DNA from: Bog-257 sp963834135 | GTDB taxonomy: Bacteria; Acidobacteriota; Terriglobia; Terriglobales; Acidobacteriaceae | Assembly: GCA_963834135.1 (NCBI GenBank) | Contig: CAWIAN010000005.1 | Span: 620,001-684,000 of the forward strand | Direction of reading: 5' to 3' | DNA length: 64,000 nt | Shown: in pieces, positions 7,759-16,410 of the stretch | Position numbering within the stretch: the first letter of the stretch is position 1 | How the letters are laid out: each line of letters starts with the position of its first letter | The notes under the pieces: model-generated | The model's database searches: none | Seen by the model: the letters and a program-made list of their open reading frames with translations, nothing else | What the model was told of the DNA's origin: nothing | Translations under genes and position numbers: made by a program

Positions 7759-7794
7759 CCCACTCATTCGAACACCGCGAATGAGTGGGGCACC
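7759..7794. repeat. 36-bp hairpin repeat family R3, copy 1
   Basis: A 12-bp perfect stem (CCCACTCATTCG / CGAATGAGTGGG) with loop AACACCG is followed by GCACC. An identical 36-base copy lies at 30776-30811 after lacD. It is 20 bases after the small ORF, in a position where it could stop or stabilise transcripts, although no T-run follows. Confidence 0.88.
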
Positions 7795-7810
7795 AAGGAT
7801 AAGAAGTTTG

Positions 7811-7838
7811 AGCTGACGGCTGACAGCCGAGAGCTAAG
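7811..7838. repeat. Heptamer array before pspA
   Basis: Units AGCTGAC, GGCTGAC, AGCCGAG and AGCTAAG repeat with a period of 7. The array runs into the AAGGAG ribosome binding site of the pspA-like gene. Confidence 0.82.
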
Positions 7839-7850
7839 AAGGAGTTAGTC

Positions 7851-8513
7851 ATGGCATTACTTGATCGCGTGGCGACGCTGGTAAAAGCAAATCTGAACGA
7901 TCTCATCGATCGCGCGGAGAATCCCGAGAAGATGCTGAAGCAGGTGATCCTCGATATGGAGAACCAGTTCATCCAGGTGAAGACGCAGGTGGCAATTGCG
8001 CTTGCCGATCTGCACCTGCTGGAGAAGAAGAAGAAAGACAACGCCGAGAAGCACGCCGACTGGATGCGCAAGGCGGAGCTGGCCGTCGACAAAAAGGACG
8101 ACGAGTTGGCGCGCGCCGCGTTGGAGCGGGCGATGAGCTTCCAGCAGGTGGCCGATAGCTTCGATCAGCAGATTGCCGATCAGGGGACGCAGGTGGAGGC
8201 GCTCAAGTCCGCACTGCAACGGCTAGAGTTGAAGCTGTCGGAGGCGAAGGCCAAAGCTGACTTGCTGATCGCGCAGCATCGCCGCTCGCGCGCCGTAAGT
8301 CGCGCCGCTGACGCACAGCTTACGCCCGAAGGCGAGCACCGGACGTTTGATCGCATGCGCACGAAAGTCGCGCGCGAAGAAGCGTTGGGCCGGGCCAAAG
8401 GCGAGATACTAGGCGACGACATCGAGGGCCGTCTACATGCGCTCGATAAAGAACAGAAGATCGATGCGCTGCTCGACGAGATCAAGGCGAAGAAGAAGCT
8501 GCTGAGCGCGTGA
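7851..8513 (+). CDS. pspA: PspA/IM30 (ESCRT-III-like) membrane-maintenance protein
   Basis: The 220-aa product has the PspA/Vipp1 layout. It is almost entirely coiled coil, starting MALLDRVATLVKANLNDLID with the amphipathic N-terminal helix. ENPEKMLKQVILDMENQF is the family signature. PspA proteins polymerise on damaged membranes and block proton leakage. ATG 7851 has AAGGAG nearby. The upstream NfeD-like and flotillin genes fit a shared envelope-stress role. It lies 112 bases after the small ORF, separated by a hairpin repeat and a heptamer array, so it may have its own promoter. Confidence 0.92.
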   Translation: MALLDRVATLVKANLNDLIDRAENPEKMLKQVILDMENQFIQVKTQVAIALADLHLLEKKKKDNAEKHADWMRKAELAVDKKDDELARAALERAMSFQQVADSFDQQIADQGTQVEALKSALQRLELKLSEAKAKADLLIAQHRRSRAVSRAADAQLTPEGEHRTFDRMRTKVAREEALGRAKGEILGDDIEGRLHALDKEQKIDALLDEIKAKKKLLSA

Positions 8514-8600
8514 AGGCAGCAGTTGGCACTTGGCAAGGGCGTGCTGCCTGCGACGCGTCGGGCAATGCTTCTCCGCGATACGTTCCGACTCGCCATAGTT

Positions 8601-8680
8601 GTCATTACGAGCGCTAGCGAGGAATCTGCTTTTCTGCCGCTGCGAACAAACAGCAGATCCCTCGCTTTGCTCGTGATGAC
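8601..8680. repeat. 80-bp palindromic repeat, copy 1
   Basis: This element begins GTCATTACGAGCG and ends CGTGATGAC, with imperfect inverted ends of about 23 bases. A copy of the same length with about eight differences lies at 13807-13886. A heptamer-like pair (AGTTGGC, ACTTGGC) at 8521-8534 precedes it. Confidence 0.85.
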
Positions 8681-8738
8681 AATTCTTATGAATTCCTGGC
8701 TGCAATTGCACGGCAAGTAAAATATCGGCTCTCTGCTC

Positions 8739-8744
8739 TACAAT
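8739..8744 (+). promoter_or_regulatory. -10 box six bases before the start codon
   Basis: TACAAT lies only six bases before the ATG at 8751, which would place transcription start at or next to the start codon (leaderless mRNA). No good -35 box is seen. Confidence 0.5.
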
Positions 8745-8750
8745 ATCCCG

Positions 8751-9350
8751 ATGTCCGACTCCCTCTATCTCAGCATTTGGTTTCCCAGCTTTCGCGAAGA
8801 AGAAATGATGACCCGCACCGTGTCCGTGCTGCGGCAATTCCCGTTCTCCACGCTTCGCGAAGGCGTCACCTATTTGTCCGTTCATCCGGTTTCGTGGAGC
8901 GAGCCGACCGTCTTGGAGCGCCGCTTCGATCCCGGCATCTCGCCGGAAGAGGCCGCCGAGGTGGCCAAAGAATTCGTGCACGACGACTACGCTTTCGTCT
9001 TCGAGACATTCTGGGACCTGTGGGTGCCGAACGATGACGAGCACGGCGAAAGCTGGCAGCAGCGACCGATCGCGGTACGCTTCCTTGTGCATGGCGTGCA
9101 ATTCGACGAGGGTATTTACACCGAGGACGGCCACATCGAGGGTGACTTCGGGCTCGATACTTCGTTCATCTTCGAAGGCCGCGAGATCTCGCCGTTCATC
9201 GAAAAGCATCTGCGATCGAACATCGCCAAACTGGTGGGATTCTCGGCGGCGGTGGAAAAGAACTGCGGCATCAGTGGGCGGGTATTGTGGTCGGAGTCGG
9301 AAGAGAACCTGGCGCAGAAGCTGGTCGCGAAGTTGCAGCAGACGCAATAA
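8751..9350 (+). CDS. Conserved hypothetical protein
   Basis: The 199-aa protein is soluble, acidic and without signal peptide or membrane helices. It begins MSDSLYLSIWFPSF. It is rich in aromatic and acidic residues (FETFWDLWVPNDDEHGESW) and ends in a short helical stretch. I recognise no domain or catalytic motif. The start at 8751 is supported by the close -10-like box and by the lack of any other upstream start. It stands alone between the PspA cluster and the OmpA gene. Confidence 0.7.
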   Translation: MSDSLYLSIWFPSFREEEMMTRTVSVLRQFPFSTLREGVTYLSVHPVSWSEPTVLERRFDPGISPEEAAEVAKEFVHDDYAFVFETFWDLWVPNDDEHGESWQQRPIAVRFLVHGVQFDEGIYTEDGHIEGDFGLDTSFIFEGREISPFIEKHLRSNIAKLVGFSAAVEKNCGISGRVLWSESEENLAQKLVAKLQQTQ

Positions 9351-9636
9351 AACAGTTGTCAGTTGCCAGTTAAGACCTTCCAACTGCGGTTCCATGGTGG
9401 GCTAAATTATTCCGCCCTGCGAGATCTCGCTTTGAAGGCTAATCTACATTTTGAAGGCCAACTTACAATTCGAAGCCAGAGTATTGAGAACCGAGAACTG
9501 ACGACCGACAGCTGCCAAAAAAGAGGCCGCATGCAGCGGCCTCCACTCTCTTCTCGATTATTCGTGACCGTTGCCGCTAGACTGTCGTCGTCTGAAAATT
9601 AACTGACAACTTATAACCGGCAACTGGCAACCGTCG
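9351..9636. repeat. Intergenic region with three heptamer arrays
   Basis: Three arrays with a period of 7 fill much of this 286-base gap. They are 9354-9374 (AGTTGTC, AGTTGCC, AGTTAAG), 9487-9514 (GAGAACC, GAGAACT, GACGACC, GACAGCT) and 9602-9636 (ACTGACA through ACTGGCA and ACCGTCG). The first begins 4 bases after the stop codon of the upstream gene. The last touches the stop codon of the OmpA gene. Confidence 0.82.
9518..9544 (-). terminator. Intrinsic terminator of the OmpA-family gene
   Basis: On the minus strand, GAGGCCGC - TGCAT - GCGGCCTC forms an 8-bp stem followed by six T. It lies about 90 bases after the stop codon of the OmpA-family gene. Confidence 0.85.
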
Positions 9637-10596
9637 TTACATTCCCTGACTGAGCCCCTTGTTCACCAGCACCTTCACGTCGACGCGCTGATTCATGGAG
9701 CGGCCTTCGGAGTCGGTGTTGCTGGCAGCCGGGTGAGTTGCACCGTAGCCGGCTGGCGCCAGGATGCGACGCATTGGAACGCTCTTGTCATTCCGCAGAT
9801 ACAGCACCACGGCCGTAGCGCGCGCGTCGCTCAGTTTCTGGTTCTCGGCTTTGGTTCCGGTGGCCGAGGCGTAGCCGGCGACTTCGATCATGTAGTTCTG
9901 GGTGGTCATCGCGATCTGCGCGACCTTGTCGAGATCGGCCTTGGCAGCGGCGTCGAGCTCGGAGTTGCCGGTCGGGAAGTAGATACCAGCTTGCGCCACG
10001 GTGTTGTAGTCGCCAAGATCGGAGACGCGCTTGTTCACCATCTGAACCGCATCGGCGTCCGCCAGGGCAAGAGCGCCGGCTCCCACCGCAGCCTTGCCGG
10101 CCTGATTGGCGGTGTGCTGCGCCTGGTCAGCCGATTCTTGAGCAACCGTCGCGCCGGCAACGCCTACATCGGCTGTAGCCTGAGCCTGCTGAGTGGCGGC
10201 CTGGTTGGCCTGGATCTGCTGCTCCTGAGCTACCTCGATCGCGAAGGCATCCGGATCGAAACTAATCTTGCTGGCGTCCAGTTGACCCTTGGCATTGCCC
10301 ACCCCTTCGGCGCTGATCGTCAGGCCAGGCAGCATGGCGGTCACATCCATGTCGGAGCGGCGCATTCTAAGCGCACCCTTTTCGCGCTCCACCTTGGTGC
10401 TGTCGGTGAGATTGACGACGACCATCTGGCCTGTCTTCTTTTCCTTCACGTTTACCATGTCGCCGTTGCGGGACATGATTTCACCGACGACTTTGGCCTT
10501 CTTGCCGTTCGGAATCTGTTTGGCAGGGGTGGATGCGTACATCAGGCTGGCCATCAGCATGACGCAAGTCACAGCACAAAGAAGCTTAACTTTCAC
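9637..10596 (-). CDS. OmpA-family outer-membrane/peptidoglycan-binding protein
   Basis: The 319-aa product starts at the GTG at 10596, which has GGAGG five bases upstream; an ATG 12 bases earlier would contain that site. A signal peptide (MKVKLLCAVTCVMLMASLMYA) is followed by a small beta domain (about 25-110). An Ala/Gln-rich linker (about 125-180) comes next, and then an OmpA C-terminal domain (about 195-310) with YFPTGNSELDAAAKADLD, VAGYASATG and NQRVDV. OmpA-C domains bind meso-diaminopimelate in peptidoglycan. The alternating Ala/Gln linker looks helical. It has its own terminator. Confidence 0.85.
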   Translation of the reverse strand: MKVKLLCAVTCVMLMASLMYASTPAKQIPNGKKAKVVGEIMSRNGDMVNVKEKKTGQMVVVNLTDSTKVEREKGALRMRRSDMDVTAMLPGLTISAEGVGNAKGQLDASKISFDPDAFAIEVAQEQQIQANQAATQQAQATADVGVAGATVAQESADQAQHTANQAGKAAVGAGALALADADAVQMVNKRVSDLGDYNTVAQAGIYFPTGNSELDAAAKADLDKVAQIAMTTQNYMIEVAGYASATGTKAENQKLSDARATAVVLYLRNDKSVPMRRILAPAGYGATHPAASNTDSEGRSMNQRVDVKVLVNKGLSQGM

Positions 10597-10836
10597 GAAA
10601 TCCTCCATTTCGCAGCGGCGCGATCTTGTTCTTACAATGTGGGAGTAGATCCGGCAGACACCGGATTGCTTACGTCGCTAAAAATGCAGCGAGGCCATAC
10701 CCGATACAGGGCATCACCACGCTACTAGGGAAGAGGGTTTGGTAGAACTCCTAGAATTGCTCGTAATGTACCCAAAAATATATAGGGGTCGAATCGGCTT
10801 GGAGATACCTGCTTCGCAGAAGCTTCGTGCTGGGGG
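10597..10836. other. Intergenic upstream of the OmpA-family gene
   Basis: No gene is seen. A small hairpin (ATCCGG...CCGGAT) lies near 10650-10668, and an AT-rich stretch with 'aaaaatatata' lies near 10783. Any promoter of the OmpA gene should be here on the minus strand, but I cannot point to one with confidence. Confidence 0.4.
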
Positions 10837-10877
10837 AAAAGGGCCCGGCCGCAAACAAAGCCGAGCCCCTGGTTTTT
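10837..10877. terminator. Terminator downstream of ppdK, possibly bidirectional
   Basis: A GC-rich stem (GGGCCCGGCC / GCCGAGCCCC, with wobble pairs) has AAAA on its left side and TTTTT on its right, so it could end transcription from either side. It lies just past the ppdK stop codon, separated only by a heptamer array. Confidence 0.65.
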
Positions 10878-10905
10878 CTATCCACTATCCACCAACCGCT
10901 ATCCA
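10878..10905. repeat. Heptamer array touching the ppdK stop codon
   Basis: Units CTATCCA, CTATCCA, CCAACCG and CTATCCA repeat with a period of 7. The next three bases (10906-10908) are the ppdK stop codon. Confidence 0.85.
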
Positions 10906-13635
10906 CTACTTCGTTCTTCCACCTTCGATCTTCAACTCCGCACTTGCGCCCGCCTGGGCCGCCGCCAGCCTTGCGGTCAGCACGCGGAAGGGCGAGCACG
11001 AAACATAGTTGAAGCCCAGCGAGGCGCAGAACTCGACCGACGATGGCTCGCCACCGTGTTCGCCACAGATGCCGATCTTGATGGTCGGACGCGTAGCCCG
11101 TCCCTTCTCGACGGCAACCTTCAGCAGTTGTCCTACGCCTTCACGATCGAGCACCGCGAACGGATCCTGCTTCAGGATGCCTTCAGACAGGTAGGCGGTC
11201 AGGATCTTGCCGACGTCGTCGCGCGAGAAGCCGAAGGTGGTCTGCGTGAGATCGTTGGTGCCGAAACTGAAGAATTCGGCATCCTTCGCGATCTCATCGG
11301 CCATCAGGGCGGCGCGTGGCAACTCGATCATGGTGCCGACCAGGTATTCGACTTTGTATTCCTTCTCGGCGAAGACCTCTTCGGCGACCTTGCGGACGAG
11401 CGAACCCTGGTTCGCCATCTCCTTCAGGCCGGTGGTTAGCGGGATCATGATCTCAGGCTTGACCTTCACGCCTTCCTTCGCGACCTTGACGGCGGCCTCG
11501 AAGATGGCGCGTGCCTGCATCTCGGTAATCTCGGGATAGGTGATGCCCAACCTGCAGCCGCGCAGTCCAAGCATCGGGTTGACTTCATGCAGCTGCTCGA
11601 CGCGATTCAACAACGTGCGCAGTTCCTTCAGCTTGGGTGACTTCGGCTTGGTGAGTTCCAGCTTCGCGATCTCGACCATCAAGTCTTCGCGACGCGGCAG
11701 GAACTCGTGCAGCGGAGGATCGAGGGTACGGATGGTGACCGGAAATCCGTCCATGGCGCGGAAGATGCCGACAAAATCGTTGCGCTGGTAGGGCAGCAGC
11801 TTGCGCAACGCCATGCGGCGGTCTTTCTCGCTGTTCGCCAGGATCATCGCGCGCATGTGCGGCAGACGGTCTTCGGCGAAGAACATGTGCTCGGTGCGGC
11901 ACAGTCCAATGCCTTCGGCGCCGAACGCCCGAGCTTGCAGGGCATCGCGGGGAATATCGGCGTTGGCGCGAACACCCATGCGGCGGAAAGGCTCGGCCCA
12001 TCCCATCAGCTTCAGCAGTTCGGGATCGTCGGGACGCGCTGCGACAGTGTTGAGCTTGCCGTTGATGACGCGGCCGGTGGTGCCGTCGAGCGAGATCCAG
12101 TCGCCTTCTTTCAGCGTCTTGCCGTGTACGCGGATGACGCGTGATTTCTCATCGACTTCGATATCGCCCGCTCCGGCGACGCAGCACTTGCCCATGCCGC
12201 GCGTAACGACGGCCGCGTGGCTGGTCATGCCGCCGCGCGAGGTGAGAATGCCGGCCGCGACTTCCATGCCCGCGATGTCTTCGGGCGTGGTCTCGGCGCG
12301 AACCAGAATGAGGTGTGTCTGCTTGTCTTTGTTGAACTGCTCGACTGCGTCTTCGGCGGTGAAGACGATCTTGCCAACCGCCGCGCCGGGCGAGGCCGGC
12401 AGTCCGGTGGCGAGCACTTCGATGTCCTTGCCCTTTTCATCGAGACTGGGCACAAGGAAGTCGTAGAGCTGGTTAGGCTCGACGCGGAAGATGGCTTCTT
12501 CCTTCGTGATCAGGCCTTCTTCCACCATCTGGATGGCGACGCGAACTGCGGCGCGGCCGGTGCGCTTACCGTTGCGCGTCTGCAGCATGTACAGGCGGCC
12601 GTCCTGAATGGTGAACTCGAAGTCCTGCATGTCGCGATAGTGTTTTTCCAGGCGCGTGGTGATCTCGCGCAGCTGGTTGTAGGTGTCGGGCTGGATCTTC
12701 TCGAGTTCGGAGATGTGAACCGGGGTGCGTATGCCGGCAACCACGTCTTCGCCCTGCGCGTTCATCAGGAACTCGCCGTAGAACTCCTTCACGCCGGTGC
12801 CGGGATTGCGGGTAAAGCCGACGCCGGTGCCGCTGGTCTCGCCCAGGTTGCCGAAGACCATGGCCTGCACGTTGACGGCGGTGCCCAGCATGTCGTCGAT
12901 GTTGTTGATGCGGCGATAGTGCTTGGCGCGATCGTTCAGCCAGGATCGGAACACGGCATCACGCGCCATGACCAGCTGGTCATGCGGGTCCTGCGGGAAG
13001 TCGTGCTTGGTGTGCTGCTTCACTACCTTCTTGTATTCGGCGATCACTTCCTGCAGCGCCTTGGCGTCGAGGTCGGTGTCGAGCTTGGCTTTCTTCTGCT
13101 TCTTCTTGCCGTCGAACACTTCTTCGAACGCCGACTTCGGGATGTCGAGCACCACGCTGCCGAACATCTGGATCAGGCGGCGATAGGAGTCATAAGCGAA
13201 GCGCGGGTTGTCGGTGCGCTTGGCCAGGCCTTCGACCGACTTGTCGTTCAAGCCGAGGTTGAGGATGGTGTCCATCATGCCCGGCATCGAGAACTTCGCG
13301 CCCGAACGCACGCTGACCAGCAACGGATTGTCGGCGCCACCCAGCTTCTGCCCCTGGAGTTGTTCCAGATGCTTCAGCGCTTCGTCCATTTGACGGTCCA
13401 CTTCGCCGGAGACGGTGTGCTTCGGCATATACTCGCGGCAGGCTTCGGTCTGGATGGTGAAGCCCGGGGGAACGGGCAGTCCGGCATTGGTCATCTCCGC
13501 CAGTCCGGCACCCTTGCCGCCGAGTTCATCCTTCATCTTGCCGTGGCCTTCGGCCCGGCCGTCGCCAAAAAAGTAGACATACTTCACGGCCGCAGGGTTC
13601 GCGGTCGTGTCCTTCATTTCAGTTGCAGTGCTCAT
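10906..13635 (-). CDS. ppdK: Pyruvate, phosphate dikinase
   Basis: The 909-aa enzyme interconverts pyruvate, ATP and phosphate with phosphoenolpyruvate, AMP and pyrophosphate. It has an N-terminal ATP-grasp domain (about 20-340) and a swivelling phospho-histidine domain with H473 in GGMTSHAAVVTRGMGK. The C-terminal TIM barrel (about 530-890) has the active-site Cys in IGICGEHGGEP. Its length is normal for bacterial PPDK. It lies downstream of glyS and glyQ on the same strand, as in several bacterial groups, with a 284-base gap that contains repeats. It likely works in gluconeogenesis or pyrophosphate-linked glycolysis. Confidence 0.96.
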   Translation of the reverse strand: MSTATEMKDTTANPAAVKYVYFFGDGRAEGHGKMKDELGGKGAGLAEMTNAGLPVPPGFTIQTEACREYMPKHTVSGEVDRQMDEALKHLEQLQGQKLGGADNPLLVSVRSGAKFSMPGMMDTILNLGLNDKSVEGLAKRTDNPRFAYDSYRRLIQMFGSVVLDIPKSAFEEVFDGKKKQKKAKLDTDLDAKALQEVIAEYKKVVKQHTKHDFPQDPHDQLVMARDAVFRSWLNDRAKHYRRINNIDDMLGTAVNVQAMVFGNLGETSGTGVGFTRNPGTGVKEFYGEFLMNAQGEDVVAGIRTPVHISELEKIQPDTYNQLREITTRLEKHYRDMQDFEFTIQDGRLYMLQTRNGKRTGRAAVRVAIQMVEEGLITKEEAIFRVEPNQLYDFLVPSLDEKGKDIEVLATGLPASPGAAVGKIVFTAEDAVEQFNKDKQTHLILVRAETTPEDIAGMEVAAGILTSRGGMTSHAAVVTRGMGKCCVAGAGDIEVDEKSRVIRVHGKTLKEGDWISLDGTTGRVINGKLNTVAARPDDPELLKLMGWAEPFRRMGVRANADIPRDALQARAFGAEGIGLCRTEHMFFAEDRLPHMRAMILANSEKDRRMALRKLLPYQRNDFVGIFRAMDGFPVTIRTLDPPLHEFLPRREDLMVEIAKLELTKPKSPKLKELRTLLNRVEQLHEVNPMLGLRGCRLGITYPEITEMQARAIFEAAVKVAKEGVKVKPEIMIPLTTGLKEMANQGSLVRKVAEEVFAEKEYKVEYLVGTMIELPRAALMADEIAKDAEFFSFGTNDLTQTTFGFSRDDVGKILTAYLSEGILKQDPFAVLDREGVGQLLKVAVEKGRATRPTIKIGICGEHGGEPSSVEFCASLGFNYVSCSPFRVLTARLAAAQAGASAELKIEGGRTK

Positions 13636-13690
13636 AGGAGTCCTTTACTTGTTTGCTTGCATGATTGCTTGTTCGTACAAAAATCGTATT

Positions 13691-13768
13691 CACCACAGAG
13701 GCACGGAGGGCACGGAGGTTTTTATTTCCATTTGTTTTATCCGTGACCTCGGTGCCTCCGCGGTGAGA
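13691..13768. repeat. Inverted repeat of 'cacagaggcacggagg' type
   Basis: CACAGAGGCACGGAGG near 13692 is matched by CCTCGGTGCCTCCGCGG near 13746 on the other strand, forming an imperfect long hairpin between ppdK and glyS. A shorter relative is seen at about 4460-4492. Confidence 0.7.
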
Positions 13769-13806
13769 GTGCCTGTTGCTTTCCACGAATTGCTCACCAC
13801 GAAATT

Positions 13807-13886
13807 GTCATTCCGAGCGCCAGCGAGGAATCCGCTTTTCTGCCGCGACGGGCAAACAGCAGATCCCTCGCTTCGCTCGTGATGAC
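13807..13886. repeat. 80-bp palindromic repeat, copy 2
   Basis: It has the same length and about 90 percent of the bases in common with 8601-8680, including both ends and the inner AAACAGCAGATCCCTCGCTT. It lies 33 bases from the glyS stop codon. Confidence 0.88.
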
Positions 13887-13919
13887 AATTTGTGGGCTCA
13901 AACCTTGTTCACTCCCCAC

Positions 13920-16085
13920 TTACTTGCCTTCCGTGACGATCTCGCTAAAGTCGGCGATGTCGGAGACGCCCGCCAGCAGAAAGAACAGCATCAAGACGCG
14001 ACGTTTCCGTGTGTCTTCGTCGTCGACCATCACCATTACCTTGTCAAAAAAGGTGTCCACCGGACGCCGCAATGCGGCGACTCGCGCCAGCGCTTCGCGA
14101 TATTTCTTCTCTGCCGCCAACTGCTTCACGTCACCTAGGAAGGGGACGATAAGCATTGCCAAGTCCCGTTCAGCGCCTGCCTCGAAAATTTCTGGATCGT
14201 TGAACTCGATTCCAACCGAAACCGTTCCTTCGTCTTTTTCTGGCCCTCGGGCCTGGCGGACGATGTTCTTGATTCGCTTGAAGGCGATAGAAATCGAAAC
14301 AAAATCTTCCGACCCGCGCACTTCACTCACCGCTTCGGCGCGCGCAATCGCATCCACCACATCGTCGCTTCCCGCAGCCAGCACGGCGTTCACAACGTCG
14401 TAGGCAAAGCCGCGAACGTCACGCAGGTAGAACTCCACGCGCTCGCGCATGAAGTTTGCTACCGACTCTTCGAAGTTCACCTTTGGATCGAAACGTTTCT
14501 CCGCGTCACATCCGGCGTACTCGGCTCGCGCGTCCGCGAAGAGCTTCGAAATCGGCAGCGGCAGATGGTGCTCGGCGATGATCTTCACGATTCCATTGGC
14601 CGCACGCCGCAACGCGAAAGGATCTTTCGACCCCGTTGGCTGCAACCCCAGCGCGAACATGCCGGCGATGCTGTCTGCTTTGTCGGCGATAGCGAGCACG
14701 CCACCTTCGATGCTGCGCGGCACACTGTCGTCCATCGACGCCGGCTTGTAGTGGTCGTAGATAGCGTCGGCGATGGCCTCGTGATTGGCCTCCGGCATAA
14801 GCGGGTCGAGCTCCTGCACGCGCGCGTACAGTCCGCCGATGATGCCCTGCAACTCGGTGAACTCCTTCACCAGTTCCGTAGTCAGGTCGGTCTTCGACAG
14901 CAGCCCCGCTTTGAAGACAATTCCCGAACGGACCGTGCCGCCCGCGCTGCGAATGGTCTCCGCGATCAGGCTGCCCAACCGTTGCACCCGGATGGTCTTG
15001 TCGAAGTAGCTGCCGAGATCTTTCTGGAAGGTGACCGACTTCAGCATCTCCACACGGTCGCGGAGCGGGACTTTCTGGTCCGTATTCCAGAAGAAGTGAG
15101 CGTCGTTGAAGCGGGCGCGCAGCACGCGTTCGTTGCCGTGGCGGATTAGCCCATCGGGATCGCTGTCCGTGTTCAGCACCGTGAGAAAGTGCGGCAGCAG
15201 CGCACCAGTCGCGTCTCCGAGCGCGAAATACTTCTGGTGATCGCGCATGACGGTCACCAGCACTTCATCGGGCAGAGCTAGAAATTCGGGATCGAAGTTA
15301 CCCATGATCACGAAAGGGAACTCCGTGAGATTGACGACGGTGTCGAGCAGCGACTTGTCCTCGCGCCAGCGCGAGCCGGGAATCAGCCGAGCCTCTTCGT
15401 CAAGCGCCTTGCGGATGAGCTGTTCGCGATCCGACTTGCTGGCGACGACGAAGCCGTCGGCCAGCGTCTCCACATAATTTTTAGGAAGCCGGATTGCCAG
15501 CGCGCCGGACGACAGGATGCGATGACCTTCGCTGGTTCCACTGGCGCGAATTCCGGCGAACTCCAGCGGCACCACTTCGCCATCGAGCAGCGTCACCAGC
15601 CAGCGCACCGGGCGCACGAAGCGCTCGGCCGACTTGCCGCGCCAGTACATATTTTTTGCCCAGTAGATGCCGGCGATCTCTTTCGGCAGCGCTTCGGCCA
15701 GAATCTCGGCCGCAGGACGGCCTTTCTTTTGCACCGTCGCCGCCAGGTATTCGCCCTTGGGGGTGGTGATCTTCTCCAGCGCGCTCACCGGAACGTCGAC
15801 CTTCTTGGCGAAGGCCTCGGCGGCAGGGGTGGGCGCTCCGTCTTTGTATGCGACTTTGAGCGACGGCCCGGTGACCTGCTCGCTGATGTCGGGCTGAGCG
15901 GCGGCGACGCCTGAGGCGAGTACAGCCAGCCGGCGCGGCGTGGAGTACGACTGGATCGCCGGGCTGTTGCCCAGGCGCTCGCGCTGTAGAAGGTCGCCGA
16001 CGCGGCGGGCGAGTTCCTCGCGCGCGCTGTCGATCATTCGTGCGGGAATTTCTTCGGTACCGATTTCGAGTAGGAAGTCAGACAT
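13920..16085 (-). CDS. glyS: Glycyl-tRNA synthetase beta subunit
   Basis: The 721-aa product is the beta subunit of the bacterial (alpha2beta2-type) glycyl-tRNA synthetase, which binds tRNA-Gly and helps charge it with glycine. The start MSDFLLEIGTEEIPARM is the family signature. The HD-like central region and a C-terminal DALR-type helical domain follow, and the length is normal. It is downstream of glyQ, separated by an unusual 325-base gap with repeats, while in many bacteria the two genes are adjacent or overlap. Confidence 0.95.
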   Translation of the reverse strand: MSDFLLEIGTEEIPARMIDSAREELARRVGDLLQRERLGNSPAIQSYSTPRRLAVLASGVAAAQPDISEQVTGPSLKVAYKDGAPTPAAEAFAKKVDVPVSALEKITTPKGEYLAATVQKKGRPAAEILAEALPKEIAGIYWAKNMYWRGKSAERFVRPVRWLVTLLDGEVVPLEFAGIRASGTSEGHRILSSGALAIRLPKNYVETLADGFVVASKSDREQLIRKALDEEARLIPGSRWREDKSLLDTVVNLTEFPFVIMGNFDPEFLALPDEVLVTVMRDHQKYFALGDATGALLPHFLTVLNTDSDPDGLIRHGNERVLRARFNDAHFFWNTDQKVPLRDRVEMLKSVTFQKDLGSYFDKTIRVQRLGSLIAETIRSAGGTVRSGIVFKAGLLSKTDLTTELVKEFTELQGIIGGLYARVQELDPLMPEANHEAIADAIYDHYKPASMDDSVPRSIEGGVLAIADKADSIAGMFALGLQPTGSKDPFALRRAANGIVKIIAEHHLPLPISKLFADARAEYAGCDAEKRFDPKVNFEESVANFMRERVEFYLRDVRGFAYDVVNAVLAAGSDDVVDAIARAEAVSEVRGSEDFVSISIAFKRIKNIVRQARGPEKDEGTVSVGIEFNDPEIFEAGAERDLAMLIVPFLGDVKQLAAEKKYREALARVAALRRPVDTFFDKVMVMVDDEDTRKRRVLMLFFLLAGVSDIADFSEIVTEGK

Positions 16086-16410
16086 AAGGAAGAAGTAATT
16101 AGCAATTAGCTTTTAGCAATTGGCTTCAGCAAGAACAAATCAGGACCATACGACATTGTCCCGCATGGCCAATTATTCCGAAGTGACTTAGATCACTGCA
16201 AAAAACCAGCGTCAGGTCGAGTGCGAAAGTTGACCCCGTCCTCAAAGCGAGGCTGGTTAGCCAGGTCGAGGACGACTTCAGGGGTGCGGCAAAATTCCAT
16301 CACAGGACCTGCGCTTTAGCGGTTGAGGTAACGTTTGACCTCAGCGGCTAAAGCCCACCACTGTGCGGCGCCGCTAATGCACAGCTGAAGCCGTGCTCCA
16401 CCCAAACTCG
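16086..16410. repeat. Gap between glyQ and glyS with heptamer array and palindromes
   Basis: An array at 16097-16124 has units AATTAGC, AATTAGC, TTTTAGC and AATTGGC (period 7). Further on, a palindrome 'tttagcggttgagg...cctcagcggctaaa' near 16315-16357 and 'cagctgaagccgtgc' near 16381 belong to dispersed repeat types also seen near 18680. No gene is seen. Confidence 0.75.

Noticed and set aside
12217..13746. Long open frame antisense to ppdK (about 509 codons)
   Set aside because: It lies fully opposite a clear ppdK gene, and its composition is that expected of the reverse frame of a GC-rich gene. There is no ribosome binding site or known motif.
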